From Pseudomonas paraglycinae (GTDB lineage Bacteria; Pseudomonadota; Gammaproteobacteria; Pseudomonadales; Pseudomonadaceae), in contig NZ_BQHR01000013.1 in assembly GCF_021601625.1 (NCBI RefSeq), positions 149,855-213,854 on the forward strand: 64,000 nucleotides of DNA, written 5' to 3'. The translations under genes were made by a program, and so were the position numbers. Every line of letters starts with the position of its first letter. Position 1 is the first letter of the stretch. Below the pieces are notes generated by a model, which was given only the letters and a program-made list of their open reading frames with translations, was not told where the DNA came from and searched no databases. This document shows, piece after piece, positions 45,229 through 54,698 of this stretch.

Positions 45229-46488
45229 TCAGGCCTTTTGTACGTCCGGGCGGGTGCGCGAAGGCTCAAGAGTCACCCTCTCCCATTTGGCGATCACCAG
45301 GGGCGCGATCGCATTGCCCAACACATTCAGGGTGGTGGTGCCGCTGTCGATAATCCTGAAGATACCGGCGATCAGTGCCACGCCCTCCAGCGGGAGACCG
45401 GCAGACGCCAACGTGGCCGACAGGATGACGATGGCGAATCCAGGCACCCCGGCAGCACCTTTGGAGGTCAGCACCATGGTCACCACCAGCAGGATTTCCT
45501 GAGAAAGCGACAGATCGATTCCATAAAGCTGGGCGATAAAGATTGTCGCCACCCCGAGGAAGATCGACGCGCCATCGAGGTTGAACGCGTACCCCACTGG
45601 CACCACAAAACTGACAATGCGCCGCGGCACTCCGTAGGCCTCCAGCTTGCTCATCAACTGCGGCATGACCGCTGCGGAGGCAGCACTGGAGAACGCAAGA
45701 ATCAACTCGTCGCGGAAATACCTGATCAACTTGAAGATGTTCTCGCCGATCAGGTAACTGATTCCTCCGAGCACTACCAATGCGAAGACGATCAGCGCCA
45801 GATAAACCACACCAATCAACTTGAGCAGGGGCAACAACGAGGCAAAACCGAAGGTCGCGACGGTCGCACCGATCATGCCGAACACCCCTATCGGGGCATA
45901 GGCCATGACGATCGAGACGATCCTGAACATCGCATCTGAAATGCCTTGGACCAGCGCAACCACAGGTGCACTTTTCTCCCTGGGCAATGCGTTGAGCGCG
46001 ACACCGAACAACACCGCGAAGAACAGCACAGAAAGCAACTTCGCCTCGGACATCGCCACCAGAACGTTATCCGGAACGATGTTTTGCACAATCACGAGCG
46101 CGCCCTTCGAAGGCTCCATCGTGATGGCGGCAGCACCGTGTGCGATGCCCGAAATATCGGTGCCCGTACCGGGTTCGAAGAGGTTCGCGAAACACAGGCC
46201 GATCACGATGGCCAAGCCGGTGATCGCAAAGAAATAGCCCAGCGACTTGATGCCCATCCGGCCGAACGACTTGTTATCCCCGCCTCCGGCGATACCCAGG
46301 ATCATGCAACAGAACACGATAGGCACGACCACCATCTTCATCATCTTGATGAAGATATCGCCAAGCGGTTTCAGGATCTCCGTACTGACCCACGACTGAT
46401 ACTGCGGATGGGTATTGAAGTACCAACCAACGAGCACGCCAAGCAACAGCCCGGCAACGATTTGCCACACCAGGGGAATACGTTTCAT
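45229..46488 (-). CDS. Dicarboxylate/amino acid:cation symporter (GltP/DctA family)
   Basis: The protein has 419 residues and about eight membrane segments plus two re-entrant loops. Family motifs are KMVVVPIVF, FSSAASAAVMPQL (the Ser-rich hairpin), FNLDGASIFLG and SKGAAGVPG. It takes up glutamate/aspartate or C4-dicarboxylates with protons or sodium across the inner membrane; I cannot choose the substrate. AAGAAGG precedes the ATG at 46488. It is downstream of the VOC gene on the same strand (gap 113 bases) and may be in its transcript. Confidence 0.9.
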   Translation of the reverse strand: MKRIPLVWQIVAGLLLGVLVGWYFNTHPQYQSWVSTEILKPLGDIFIKMMKMVVVPIVFCCMILGIAGGGDNKSFGRMGIKSLGYFFAITGLAIVIGLCFANLFEPGTGTDISGIAHGAAAITMEPSKGALVIVQNIVPDNVLVAMSEAKLLSVLFFAVLFGVALNALPREKSAPVVALVQGISDAMFRIVSIVMAYAPIGVFGMIGATVATFGFASLLPLLKLIGVVYLALIVFALVVLGGISYLIGENIFKLIRYFRDELILAFSSAASAAVMPQLMSKLEAYGVPRRIVSFVVPVGYAFNLDGASIFLGVATIFIAQLYGIDLSLSQEILLVVTMVLTSKGAAGVPGFAIVILSATLASAGLPLEGVALIAGIFRIIDSGTTTLNVLGNAIAPLVIAKWERVTLEPSRTRPDVQKA

Positions 46489-46601
46489 GTCTAGCCTTCT
46501 TGTTGGAATGAAAGGACTGCATCAATCGGCAGTTGCTAGAGTCATGAGCTTCCAGCTCACTTGAGATCAAATGGCACAACGCCGTTGTGCCATTGCGTTT
46601 C

Positions 46602-47027
46602 TTACTTGGCGAAGAGCTGGCTCATATCCTTGAAGGCCTTGAATTCGAGGGCATTGCCGCAAGGGTCGAACAGAAACATGGTGGCTTGCTCGCCAACCTG
46701 TCCTTTGAATCGAATGTAAGGTTCGATCACAAATTCGGTACCGAAAGACTTGAGGCGCTCTGCCAGCGCTTCCCACTCTTCCCATCCCAGGATGATGCCG
46801 AAGTGAGGAACAGGAACGTCGTGCCCGTCGACCGGGTTGCTGTGAACGCTTTGCTGAGAGTCGGTTTTCGGGTGTTCGTGAATCACCAGTTGATGCCCGT
46901 AAAAGTTGAAGTCGACCCATTGGTTGCTGGAACGACCCTCTTCCAGGCCGAAGACCTCACCGTAAAAAGTGCGGGCTGCAGCCAGGTTGTAAACGGGGAT
47001 GGCGAGGTGGAATGGCGAAAGGCTCAT
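46602..47027 (-). CDS. VOC/glyoxalase-like protein
   Basis: The protein has 141 residues. The paired beta-alpha-beta-beta-beta modules of the vicinal oxygen chelate family are seen ([23 protein letters not shown], and later [16 protein letters not shown]). A C-terminal [15 protein letters not shown] block supplies the metal Glu. The start is ATG at 47027 behind GGAG; the frame extends 23 codons upstream into the LysR promoter. It is divergent from a LysR regulator, which probably controls it. The substrate is unknown; ring-cleavage dioxygenase or glyoxalase chemistry are both possible. Confidence 0.85.
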   Translation of the reverse strand: MSLSPFHLAIPVYNLAAARTFYGEVFGLEEGRSSNQWVDFNFYGHQLVIHEHPKTDSQQSVHSNPVDGHDVPVPHFGIILGWEEWEALAERLKSFGTEFVIEPYIRFKGQVGEQATMFLFDPCGNALEFKAFKDMSQLFAK

Positions 47028-47102
47028 CAGGACTCCGATACGGTTTTTGTGGTTGGTGAGCACATCGTAGGGCGACACTGACAGCAAAAAAATCAATATA
47101 TA

Positions 47103-47130
47103 TTTCTCAGAAACACAACTAATATTTGTG
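47103..47130. promoter_or_regulatory. Candidate LysR binding region
   Basis: Two small inverted repeats lie directly before the lysR ATG: TTTCTCAGAAA (47103-47113) and CACAA-N7-TTGTG (47114-47130). AT-rich dyads of this kind between a LysR gene and its divergent target (here the VOC gene) are the usual LysR site. Confidence 0.4.
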
Positions 47131-47131
47131 A

Positions 47132-48010
47132 ATGATCAAAGAACTCAAGACCCTCATTGCCGTCGCCCGGGAGGGCACTTTCGCGGCTGCCGGCAACCGG
47201 ATAGGCCTCACCCAGGCGGCGGTGAGCGCCCAGATTCAACGTCTGGAAGCCGAGCTCGGCTTTGAAATATTCGACAGAAAAGGACGCTCGGCCCACCTCA
47301 ACAGGATGGGCCAGCAAGTCCTGCTTCAGGCGCAGGAGCTGCTTCGTCTTTACGACAACCTGGGATCGACCACCGTCGGTCTTTCCACCCGCATTCTGGT
47401 CAACGTCGGTGCTATCGCCTCAGTCCAGCGATCGTTTCTCCCGGACGCACTCGCCAGGTTCCACCAGCAGTGCCCGGAATGCCGAACGCGTGTCGTGCCC
47501 GGTCTTTCCATGGAGCTGGTGAATCTGGTGGACACCGGCGAAATCGACATGGCAGCGATCATTCGGCCGCCCTTCTCGCTTCAAAGCGATCTGCGCTGGA
47601 CCACGCTGGCGCTTGAACCCTACCGTTTGATCGTGCCCAAGGACGTACCGGGAGAAGACTGGATCGAACTGCTCTCAAGCCTGCCGTTCATTCGCTATGA
47701 CCGCTCCTCCTTCGGCGGCAGGCAGGTCGATCGTTTCCTGCGACAGATGCATTTCACTTTGCGTGAAGTCTCTGAGCTGGATGAGCTGGAGGCCATCATC
47801 AGGCTGGTGGAAAATGGCGTAGGGGTCGCGCTCGTGCCGCAGACGGCCACCCATCAGCAATGGCCGTCAGGTGTGCGGGCGCTTGATCTCGGCCAACACA
47901 CCTTCCATCGTGATATCGGACTGGTGCACAGGCCTCGGCGAAGTTTCACCGAGCCTGTCAGGACATTGGCTGAACTTATTCTCGAGCAATTCAAGGTGGC
48001 GGCTGAGTGA
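47132..48010 (+). CDS. LysR family transcriptional regulator
   Basis: The protein has 292 residues. The N-terminal winged helix ([36 protein letters not shown]) is followed by a periplasmic-binding-type effector domain. No Shine-Dalgarno sequence is visible before ATG 47132 and a candidate operator reaches to within two bases of it, so the transcript may be nearly leaderless. It is divergent from the VOC-symporter unit, which it probably regulates. The effector is unknown. Confidence 0.9.
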   Translation: MIKELKTLIAVAREGTFAAAGNRIGLTQAAVSAQIQRLEAELGFEIFDRKGRSAHLNRMGQQVLLQAQELLRLYDNLGSTTVGLSTRILVNVGAIASVQRSFLPDALARFHQQCPECRTRVVPGLSMELVNLVDTGEIDMAAIIRPPFSLQSDLRWTTLALEPYRLIVPKDVPGEDWIELLSSLPFIRYDRSSFGGRQVDRFLRQMHFTLREVSELDELEAIIRLVENGVGVALVPQTATHQQWPSGVRALDLGQHTFHRDIGLVHRPRRSFTEPVRTLAELILEQFKVAAE

Positions 48011-48021
48011 GGGTCGATGGC

Positions 48022-49005
48022 TCAGCCCTCAACAAGCCGCCCCGCAACCCACGCACGACTATACCCAAGCACTTTCCCCGCCAACCCCAGCGGAAAATGA
48101 ATCACCCCATGTGCGGTTTCCGGCAACAGATGCACCTCCACTTCCGCCGCTCTACCCCAACGCTCAGCCAACTCAAGCGTGTCATCCCTGAGCGGATCCA
48201 GTTGCGCAGCAAACATCAACGCTGGCGGAAAACCGGTGAAGTCACCGTACAGCGGAGACAACGGCGCCTGCCGGCGTTCTTCATCGTTCAATCCCGGAGT
48301 GAGCATTTGCAGCGCTTCAACCATCCCCGGCCCGTCCAGCAGCAAGGTATCGGGCCCGGCGTTGCGTACGCTGGGGGTTCCGGTCAGGTCGTAGACGCCG
48401 TAATACAGCAGCGCCCCGCTCACCCGTTCGAGCAGGTCAGGCCACTGTTTGAGTTGCAACAGGGTCGCGGCGGCGAGATGGCCGCCTGCCGACTCGCCCA
48501 CGACGATGACGGGCAGGTTCGCAAACTCGCGGCAGTCATCGCTCAGCAGCCAGCGGGCCGCCGTGAGGCAGTCCTGCATGACGCCCTCGATCGGAGTCGA
48601 GACCACAAGTCGATAGTCGACCGAGACCACTGCCACGTCGCAGGCTTTCACCATGGCGATGTTGAGGGGATCGTTCATCTGCGCGTTGCCGATGACCCAG
48701 CCGCCGCCATGGAAATCCAGCACTACGCCTTTGGCCTTTGTCTTTGGCCGAATAATCCGCACTGGCACTGATGCGCCGTCGACACCCACCACTTTTCGTT
48801 CGGCCTTAAGCCCGTGCTTGAGCAACTTTCTTGCGCCGCCCAATTGGCTTAGCCGCAACAGCAACTGAATCGCCCGTGGGGTGATGCGATTGCGGATGCG
48901 AAAGCGCGGCAGCCGGGCAAGCTTGCGGTTGAACGCGCGCAATTGCGCCAACTCGTTATCGTCTGCGGGCCAACGGGTTGATGTCTTCATTTCGTCCTGG
49001 CTCAT
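48022..49005 (-). CDS. Alpha/beta hydrolase, hormone-sensitive-lipase type esterase
   Basis: The protein has 327 residues. The HSL-family oxyanion motif HGGGW, nucleophile Ser in GESAGGH, Asp in AAQLDPLRDD and His in ETAHGVIHF are all present. No signal peptide is seen, so a cytoplasmic esterase for small acyl esters is expected. It is convergent with the LysR gene with an 11-base gap and divergent from the SDR gene. The substrate is unknown. Confidence 0.88.
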   Translation of the reverse strand: MSQDEMKTSTRWPADDNELAQLRAFNRKLARLPRFRIRNRITPRAIQLLLRLSQLGGARKLLKHGLKAERKVVGVDGASVPVRIIRPKTKAKGVVLDFHGGGWVIGNAQMNDPLNIAMVKACDVAVVSVDYRLVVSTPIEGVMQDCLTAARWLLSDDCREFANLPVIVVGESAGGHLAAATLLQLKQWPDLLERVSGALLYYGVYDLTGTPSVRNAGPDTLLLDGPGMVEALQMLTPGLNDEERRQAPLSPLYGDFTGFPPALMFAAQLDPLRDDTLELAERWGRAAEVEVHLLPETAHGVIHFPLGLAGKVLGYSRAWVAGRLVEG

Positions 49006-49196
49006 CGGCGGTTGTTGCGCAGGATATCAGCGGTTGCGGTCTGTTCCAGCCTGGATGCCTGGAGCAACGCAAAAAGTTCATCGGCCGTCATCTCGCCCCG
49101 GTGATAGGAATAGGCAATGATCAAAGACAAACCGACATAGGTGAGTGTTTCTTCGATGGATACCATGAGCTGAAACCGCACTTACTGGAGCCCGTC

Positions 49197-50030
49197 ATGA
49201 CCACCACCAAAACCCTCTTCATCACCGGCGTCAGCAGCGGCTTCGGCCACGCGCTGGCCAAGGAAGCGCTGGATGCCGGCCACCGCGTCATCGGCACCGT
49301 GCGCAACGAAGCCGATCTGCAAGCCTTTCAGGCGCTGTCCGTCGATAACGCCTACGGCGTACTGTTGGACGTCACAGACTTCGACCGGATCGATAGCGTC
49401 GTGGCAACCGTCGAAGCGACCCACGGTCCGGTCGATGTGCTGGTCAACAACGCCGGCTACGGCCACGAAGGCATTTTCGAAGAGTCGCCGCTGGAGGACA
49501 TGCGCCGCCAGTTCGACGTGAATGTGTTCGGCGCGGTCGCGGTGACCAAGGCGTTTGTGCCGTTCTTTCGCCAGCGGCGGGCGGGTCATATTCTCAATAT
49601 CACGTCGATGGGCGGCACGATCACCATGCCGGGTATCGCGTACTACTGCGGCAGCAAGTTTGCGCTCGAAGGTATCTCCGATACCCTGAGCCAGGAACTG
49701 GCGCCGTTCAATATCTTCGTGACCGCCGTCGCACCGGGTTCATTTCGAACCGACTGGGCCGGCCGTTCGATGCAGCGCACGCCCCGCAGCATCGCCGACT
49801 ATGACGCCAGTTTCGATCCGGTGCGCAAGGCGCGGGAAGACAAAAGCGGCAAGCAACTCGGTGATCCGCGCAAAGCGGCGCAGGCGATGCTGCAGATCAT
49901 CGCCTGCCCTGCTCCGCCAGCGCATCTGTTGCTAGGCAGCGATGCATTGAACCTGGTGCGCGACAAGCTGAAACGTGCCGCCAGCGAGATCGATCAATGG
50001 GAAGCGCTGACCCGCTCCACCGACCATTGA
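49197..50030 (+). CDS. Short-chain dehydrogenase/reductase
   Basis: The protein has 277 residues. The Rossmann motif TGVSSGFG, NNAG loop, catalytic Ser in ITSMGG and YxxxK in YYCGSKFAL define a classical SDR using NAD(P)H. I chose ATG at 49197, preceded by GGAG; the open frame runs back to 48978 across the divergent promoter and is not used. It is followed 21 bases later by an AraC regulator, so the two form one operon. The substrate is unknown. Confidence 0.9.
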   Translation: MTTTKTLFITGVSSGFGHALAKEALDAGHRVIGTVRNEADLQAFQALSVDNAYGVLLDVTDFDRIDSVVATVEATHGPVDVLVNNAGYGHEGIFEESPLEDMRRQFDVNVFGAVAVTKAFVPFFRQRRAGHILNITSMGGTITMPGIAYYCGSKFALEGISDTLSQELAPFNIFVTAVAPGSFRTDWAGRSMQRTPRSIADYDASFDPVRKAREDKSGKQLGDPRKAAQAMLQIIACPAPPAHLLLGSDALNLVRDKLKRAASEIDQWEALTRSTDH

Positions 50031-50051
50031 ACGGCCCACAGAGAGAACGCA

Positions 50052-50990
50052 ATGAAACAGGCCGACCCAAGCACTTCGCGCATGGTGCAGCTCATGGAGA
50101 CGCTGGCACCGGTCGAGGGCTACAACCTCAGCGCGCTGGAGGGCGTGCGCTTCCTGCGCTCGAACCGGCCACTGACCCGCACGCCGGTGCTGTACGACCC
50201 CGGCATCGTGATTCTCTGTCAGGGTCAAAAGCGCGGTTATCTGGGCGATGACGTCTACGTCTATGACGCCCAGCATTACCTGGTGGTATCGGTTCCGATC
50301 CCCTTCACCATGGAGACCGACGCCTCTGAGGACGAGCCAATGCTCGCGATCTATATGCAACTCGATTTCCAGGTGGCCAGCGAGTTGATGCCGCAGGTGG
50401 ATGAGATTCACGGCCCGAGTGATGCGCCACCCAAGGGCATGTTTGCCTCGCCGATGGACGACCGCCTGCGCGCATCGACGCTGCGCTTTCTCGAAGCCAT
50501 GAGTATTGAGGGTGAGGCACAGATATTGGGGCCAGCGCTGTTGCGGGAAATCTATTACCGCATCCTGACCGGCGAACAAGGCGGCTCGATGCGCGCCGCA
50601 CTCAATCGACAGGGGCACTTCGGCAAGGTGACGCGGGCGATCCGCAAAATCCACAGCAGCTATCAGGAGCGCCTGGACGTCGAGCAACTGGCCCGCGAAG
50701 CGAGCATGAGCGTGCCCAGTTTTCACCTGCACTTTCGCAGCGTGACGGACGCCTCGCCCATGCAATACCTGAAGTCGACACGCCTGCATCAGGCGCGACT
50801 TTTGATGTTGCGCCATGCCATGACCGCGTCAGCGGCGGCGTTCAGTGTCGGCTATGAAAGCGCTTCGCAATTCAGCCGCGAGTTCAAACGATTCTTCGGC
50901 CGAACGCCGCAAGCGGAGATCGAGTGGATGAAGGCAACGTATGCGTTGCCTGCGCCGACGTCGGCCTCGGTTTATGTTTCGTCGCATTAG
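50052..50990 (+). CDS. AraC family regulator (AraC_N type)
   Basis: The protein has 312 residues. The N-terminal ligand-binding domain (VLYDPGIVILCQGQKRGYLGDDVYVYDAQ, shortened here) resembles the AraC_N group that includes E. coli YqhC. The C-terminal pair of helix-turn-helix units is VEQLAREASMSVPSFHLHFRS and FSVGYESASQFSREFKRFFGRTP. Regulators of this group often respond to aldehydes and control nearby reductases, which fits its position directly behind an SDR gene. It is convergent with the next AraC gene with a 4-base gap. Confidence 0.85.
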   Translation: MKQADPSTSRMVQLMETLAPVEGYNLSALEGVRFLRSNRPLTRTPVLYDPGIVILCQGQKRGYLGDDVYVYDAQHYLVVSVPIPFTMETDASEDEPMLAIYMQLDFQVASELMPQVDEIHGPSDAPPKGMFASPMDDRLRASTLRFLEAMSIEGEAQILGPALLREIYYRILTGEQGGSMRAALNRQGHFGKVTRAIRKIHSSYQERLDVEQLAREASMSVPSFHLHFRSVTDASPMQYLKSTRLHQARLLMLRHAMTASAAAFSVGYESASQFSREFKRFFGRTPQAEIEWMKATYALPAPTSASVYVSSH

Positions 50991-50994
50991 CCGA

Positions 50995-51927
50995 TCAGGC
51001 ATCTACAGGTGACTGCGGGGTGTCGGGGTCCAGTTGCCGACGGCGGAACTGTCCAGGTGGCTGGCCGTGGATCTGGCGAAAGCGCCGGGAGAAATAAGCT
51101 TCATCCGCAAACCCACACAGCCTCGCAACATCGCCCACTGGCCGGGCTCCATTGAGCAGGTAATTGCGCGCCGCGTGCATTCTGCGTTCCAGCACCAGCT
51201 CGGTGAAGGTCTTGCCGATTTCCTTGCGCAGCCAGTGCGTGAGGTAAGTCGGTGACAGGTAGGTCGCCGCCGCCACCTTGATCAGATTGAGATCGGGGTC
51301 GGCAATATTCTTGCGCAGGTACTCGAACATCCGGCTCAGTGCATCCCGTCGACTGGCCTGTGCTGCGTTTTCTTCCGCCAGGCGCTTGAGCGGTTCGGCA
51401 TACAGGACGCACACCTTGCCCACCAGTTGCAGCAGCAATCCCTTGAGCACTTCGCGCGTACCGAACTGACGATTCTCGTCCAGCCTGCGCATCTGTTCGA
51501 TCAGGCCACAGACCTCGTTGAAATCCTCATTCCCCAGAATGAAATCCAAATGCTCCTGAAAGCGAAACGGCGACAGTTCGGGCGCCAGGAGAATCGATAC
51601 CTCCTCCAGATCCATCGGGTCGCACTGCAAATGCGGCAACAGAAAGGTCTGGGAAAAGTTGATCACCATGAAATTGCTGTCCGCCGGATGCGGGATGACA
51701 TGCACACGGTGCGGCAGGATAAACGCCAGTGCGTTACGCGGAAACGGACGAACCGCGTTGCCAATGTGCTGCACCGTGTCGCCGCCGAGGTTGATCTGGA
51801 TCTGGAAGTATTCGTGTCGGTGCGGGCCAGTCTCGGCGCGGCGACCTTTCTTGTCACGAATGTAGAAATCCATCATCTCGCTGCGTTGCTGCATGACGTA
51901 GGTGGGCACACGGCATTGTGACGTCAT
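50995..51927 (-). CDS. AraC family regulator of the adjacent catabolic operon
   Basis: The protein has 310 residues. An N-terminal cupin domain (PHRHEYFQIQINLGG, ILPHRVHVIPHP) precedes the AraC DNA-binding domain (LIKVAAATYLSPTYLTHWLRK, VGDVARLCGFADEAYFSRRFRQIHGQPPGQFR). It is divergent from the MFS-FAH-SDR-dehydrogenase operon with a 590-base gap carrying several repeats, so it is the likely activator of that operon, responding to a sugar acid or organic acid. Confidence 0.87.
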   Translation of the reverse strand: MTSQCRVPTYVMQQRSEMMDFYIRDKKGRRAETGPHRHEYFQIQINLGGDTVQHIGNAVRPFPRNALAFILPHRVHVIPHPADSNFMVINFSQTFLLPHLQCDPMDLEEVSILLAPELSPFRFQEHLDFILGNEDFNEVCGLIEQMRRLDENRQFGTREVLKGLLLQLVGKVCVLYAEPLKRLAEENAAQASRRDALSRMFEYLRKNIADPDLNLIKVAAATYLSPTYLTHWLRKEIGKTFTELVLERRMHAARNYLLNGARPVGDVARLCGFADEAYFSRRFRQIHGQPPGQFRRRQLDPDTPQSPVDA

Positions 51928-52517
51928 TTCTTGAGAATCCTCGACAGGTTACTTGGGCAGGTTTTCCTGGCGTTACCGAGTTATCGGCGTGGCTCATCTT
52001 GAAGGTTCGTCGCCGACCCTTCAAGCAGTCATACGACGACGCTAGACTCAGTGTTTTTTCTACACCGCCACTGCCAATGATCACTGTCCAAAAAACGCGA
52101 CCGCAAATTCAGTATTTTTTCCTTTTAAAAACAGTCGGATAGAAAACAAAGCAGAGAGCATATGGAAAATTTACTGTGTGGACTTTTTTTGGACAGGTTT
52201 ATCCGACGCGCCCTTCTCCGGAAAAAATGATCTAACACCTTGATTGATTTCAAGAGGTTGTACGACCACTGTATTTCTCATGCAGCCCAACCTCATTCAA
52301 AAACAAAAAAGGTGCGCACGTCATGAATCCGCTATTGCTCCCCGCCGCCCCTCCCCACCCTTTACCGACGATGCCAGCCGGAAGACGTCCCTGAACGTCT
52401 GACCCTGGCCGTTTTTGCCATTGGTTTCAACTTCGATTGCCTTGCCCCCGAACAGCGGGCAACGACGTCGGCTGTCCGCAAACAACTCGACACTTCTAAC
52501 AATAACGAGGTCCACTC
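51928..52517. promoter_or_regulatory. Long divergent regulatory region with interlocked inverted repeats
   Basis: There are 590 bases without a supported gene; a 64-codon minus frame at 52321-52515 has no recognisable features. Two inverted repeats interlock: TGTCCAAAAAA at 52085-52095 with TTTTTTGGACA at 52185-52195, and GTCGGATA at 52134-52141 with TATCCGAC at 52200-52207. The arms are about 100 and 66 bases apart, which suits DNA looping by an AraC dimer better than RNA hairpins. A short dyad AGACGT/ACGTCT lies near 52385. Confidence 0.5.
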
Positions 52518-53867
52518 ATGTCGAATTCGCACACCTCCCCGACCACCGCCCCCCCGCTGATTGCCGGCGACAGAGACGCCGCCTCTTCCCGGCGACTGCC
52601 GACGCGGCGACGCTGGTTCATGCTCTCGCTGCTGCTGATTGCGACGATCATCAATTACATCGACCGGGTGAACATCTCGATCGCCGCCCCGTTCATGGCC
52701 AAGGACCTGGGTCTGGACAAGATCGAAATGGGGCTGATTTTCTCTGCCTTTGCCTGGACCTACGCACTCGCTCTCGTGCCGGCCGGATTTATCGCCGACC
52801 GCTTCGGCTCACGCTTCACCTACGGGGTTTCACTGATCAGTTGGTCGACCGTCACGGTGTTTCAAGGCTTCGCCACGGGTTTCGCTTCGCTGTTCGGCTT
52901 GCGTCTGGCCGTCGGGGCGATGGAAGCGCCGGCGTTTCCGGCCAACAGCCGTGCGGTAACCGTATGGTTTCCGGCGCGGGAACGGGGACTGGCCAGCAGC
53001 ATTTACGTCTGCGGGCAGTACCTGGGCACGGCACTGTTTACCGGTGCCCTGCTGTGGCTGGCCACAACCTTTGACTGGCGCCATGTGTTCTACAGCACCG
53101 GCGCGCTCGGCATCGTCTTCGGTGTGCTGTGGCTGTATCTGTATCGCGATCCGCTGAACTGCAAGAAGGTCAGCAAAGAAGAGTTGAAATACATCGAGGC
53201 CGGTGGCGGACTGGTCAAGAGCAGCCAGGAACGCACCCGTTTCAACTGGCGGCAGATCGCCGAGCTGTTCAGCTATCGCCAGGTCTGGGCCATTTGTATC
53301 GGCAAGTTCGCCAGCACCTCGGCGCTGTACTTCTTCCTCACCTGGTTCCCGACCTATCTGATTGAAGAACGCCATCTGACCACGATCAAGGCCGGGATCT
53401 TTGCCGTGATGCCCTTCGTGGGCGCAACGGTCGGCATCCTGCTCGCCGGCATCGTCTCCGACCTGTTGATCCGTCGCGGTTATTCAATGTCTTTCGCCCG
53501 GAAATTGCCGCTGGTAGTCGGGTCGATGCTGGGCATGTCGATCGTGCTGGTGAACTTCACCGACTCAAACGTCATCTGCATCGCCGTGCTGACCATTGCC
53601 TTCTTCGCGCAGGGCATCGCGTCGTCCTCGTGGGCGGCGGTGTCGGAGGTGGCGCCCAAGGAACTGATCGGGCTGACCGGCGGGATCACCAGCCTGGCCG
53701 CCAACATCGGCGGCATTGTGACCCCGATCGTGATCGGCGCCATCGTCCACGCCACCGGCTCGTTCGCCTGGGCGTTCTGGTTCATAGGCGCCGTGGCGCT
53801 GATCGGCACTCTCTCCTACTCATTGCTGCTCGGTCGCCTGTACCGCATCGAGTTGAAAACGCGCTGA
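52518..53867 (+). CDS. MFS transporter, anion:cation symporter (sugar-acid) type
   Basis: The protein has 449 residues and twelve membrane segments. The ACS-family pattern is clear: INYIDRVNISIAAPFM in helix 1, RFGSRFTYG loop, RLAVGAMEAPAFPANSRAV in helix 4. Such permeases import hexuronates, glucarate, galactonate, 4-hydroxyphenylacetate and similar acids. GAGG lies before ATG 52518. It is the first gene of a probable four-gene catabolic operon opposite an AraC regulator. Confidence 0.9.
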   Translation: MSNSHTSPTTAPPLIAGDRDAASSRRLPTRRRWFMLSLLLIATIINYIDRVNISIAAPFMAKDLGLDKIEMGLIFSAFAWTYALALVPAGFIADRFGSRFTYGVSLISWSTVTVFQGFATGFASLFGLRLAVGAMEAPAFPANSRAVTVWFPARERGLASSIYVCGQYLGTALFTGALLWLATTFDWRHVFYSTGALGIVFGVLWLYLYRDPLNCKKVSKEELKYIEAGGGLVKSSQERTRFNWRQIAELFSYRQVWAICIGKFASTSALYFFLTWFPTYLIEERHLTTIKAGIFAVMPFVGATVGILLAGIVSDLLIRRGYSMSFARKLPLVVGSMLGMSIVLVNFTDSNVICIAVLTIAFFAQGIASSSWAAVSEVAPKELIGLTGGITSLAANIGGIVTPIVIGAIVHATGSFAWAFWFIGAVALIGTLSYSLLLGRLYRIELKTR

Positions 53868-53972
53868 AGCCAGAACAACCGGTTTCTCCAATTGGAGGCG
53901 GCTTTCGTCCAACTTCGCCAGCGATTGCCGCCGTACGCTGCACTCTCACACAGGACTTCCAGCAGGATGAAC

Positions 53973-54659
53973 ATGACCGAATACGTCTTTACCCCGGATC
54001 TGCCAGTGACCTTGCCGATTGTCGACAGCGAGCAACGCTTTCCCGTCGGACGCGTCTTTTGCGTCGGCCGAAACTACCCGTGGCCGGACACGCTGGGCCA
54101 ACCGCGTCAGCCACCGGTGTTCTTCATGAAACCGGCCAGCAGTGTCGTCGACGCTGCCGGCGAAGTGATCTTCCCGTCAATGACCGAAGAGTTTGCCCAT
54201 GAAATCGAGCTGGTCGTGGCCATCGGCGAAGGCGGCGCGCAGATCCCCGAAAGCCAGGCGCTGGCCTATGTCTGGGGGTACGCCGCCGGACTGGACCTGA
54301 CCCGCCGTGACGTACAGCGACTGGCCAAGCGCGACGGCTTGCCATGGGAAGGTGCCAAGGTGTTTGACGGCGCCGCACCGATGACCGCCATTGTGCCGGT
54401 CACTCGGACCGGTCGGCTCGAAGGGGAATTATGGTTGAGCGTGAACGGTGAAGAACGCCAGCGCGATCGTCTCGACAGCCAGATCTGGTCGGTGAGTGAA
54501 GTCATCAGCCGCATCTCGCAATCCGTAACACTCAAGGCCGGTGACCTGATCATGACCGGCAGCCCCGCCGGCGTCGATATCCTGCAACCCGGCGACGTCA
54601 TCAGTGCCGGGATCGACGGCATCGGCCAACTCGAAATGCGCGTCGGCCCACGGCCTTGA
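53973..54659 (+). CDS. Fumarylacetoacetate hydrolase family protein
   Basis: The protein has 228 residues, the short FAH form. FCVGRNY, PVFFMKPASSVV and the metal-binding HEIELVVAIG (Glu-x-Glu) are seen, with the C-terminal GDLIMTGSPAGV. The family cleaves C-C bonds of acylpyruvates or dehydrates and hydrolyses keto-sugar acids; the opening resembles fumarylpyruvate hydrolases. I chose ATG 53973, six bases after AGG; ATG 53967 is the alternative. It is the second gene of the catabolic operon, 105 bases after the permease gene. Confidence 0.88.
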   Translation: MTEYVFTPDLPVTLPIVDSEQRFPVGRVFCVGRNYPWPDTLGQPRQPPVFFMKPASSVVDAAGEVIFPSMTEEFAHEIELVVAIGEGGAQIPESQALAYVWGYAAGLDLTRRDVQRLAKRDGLPWEGAKVFDGAAPMTAIVPVTRTGRLEGELWLSVNGEERQRDRLDSQIWSVSEVISRISQSVTLKAGDLIMTGSPAGVDILQPGDVISAGIDGIGQLEMRVGPRP

Positions 54660-54698
54660 GTCTGTCCTTAAGTGATTGGAAAAAAGGAGAACAACAAG

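Noticed and set aside
52321-52515. 64-codon minus-strand frame in the AraC-MFS gap
   Set aside because: No ribosome site or homology that I recognise, and it lies in a probable leader region.
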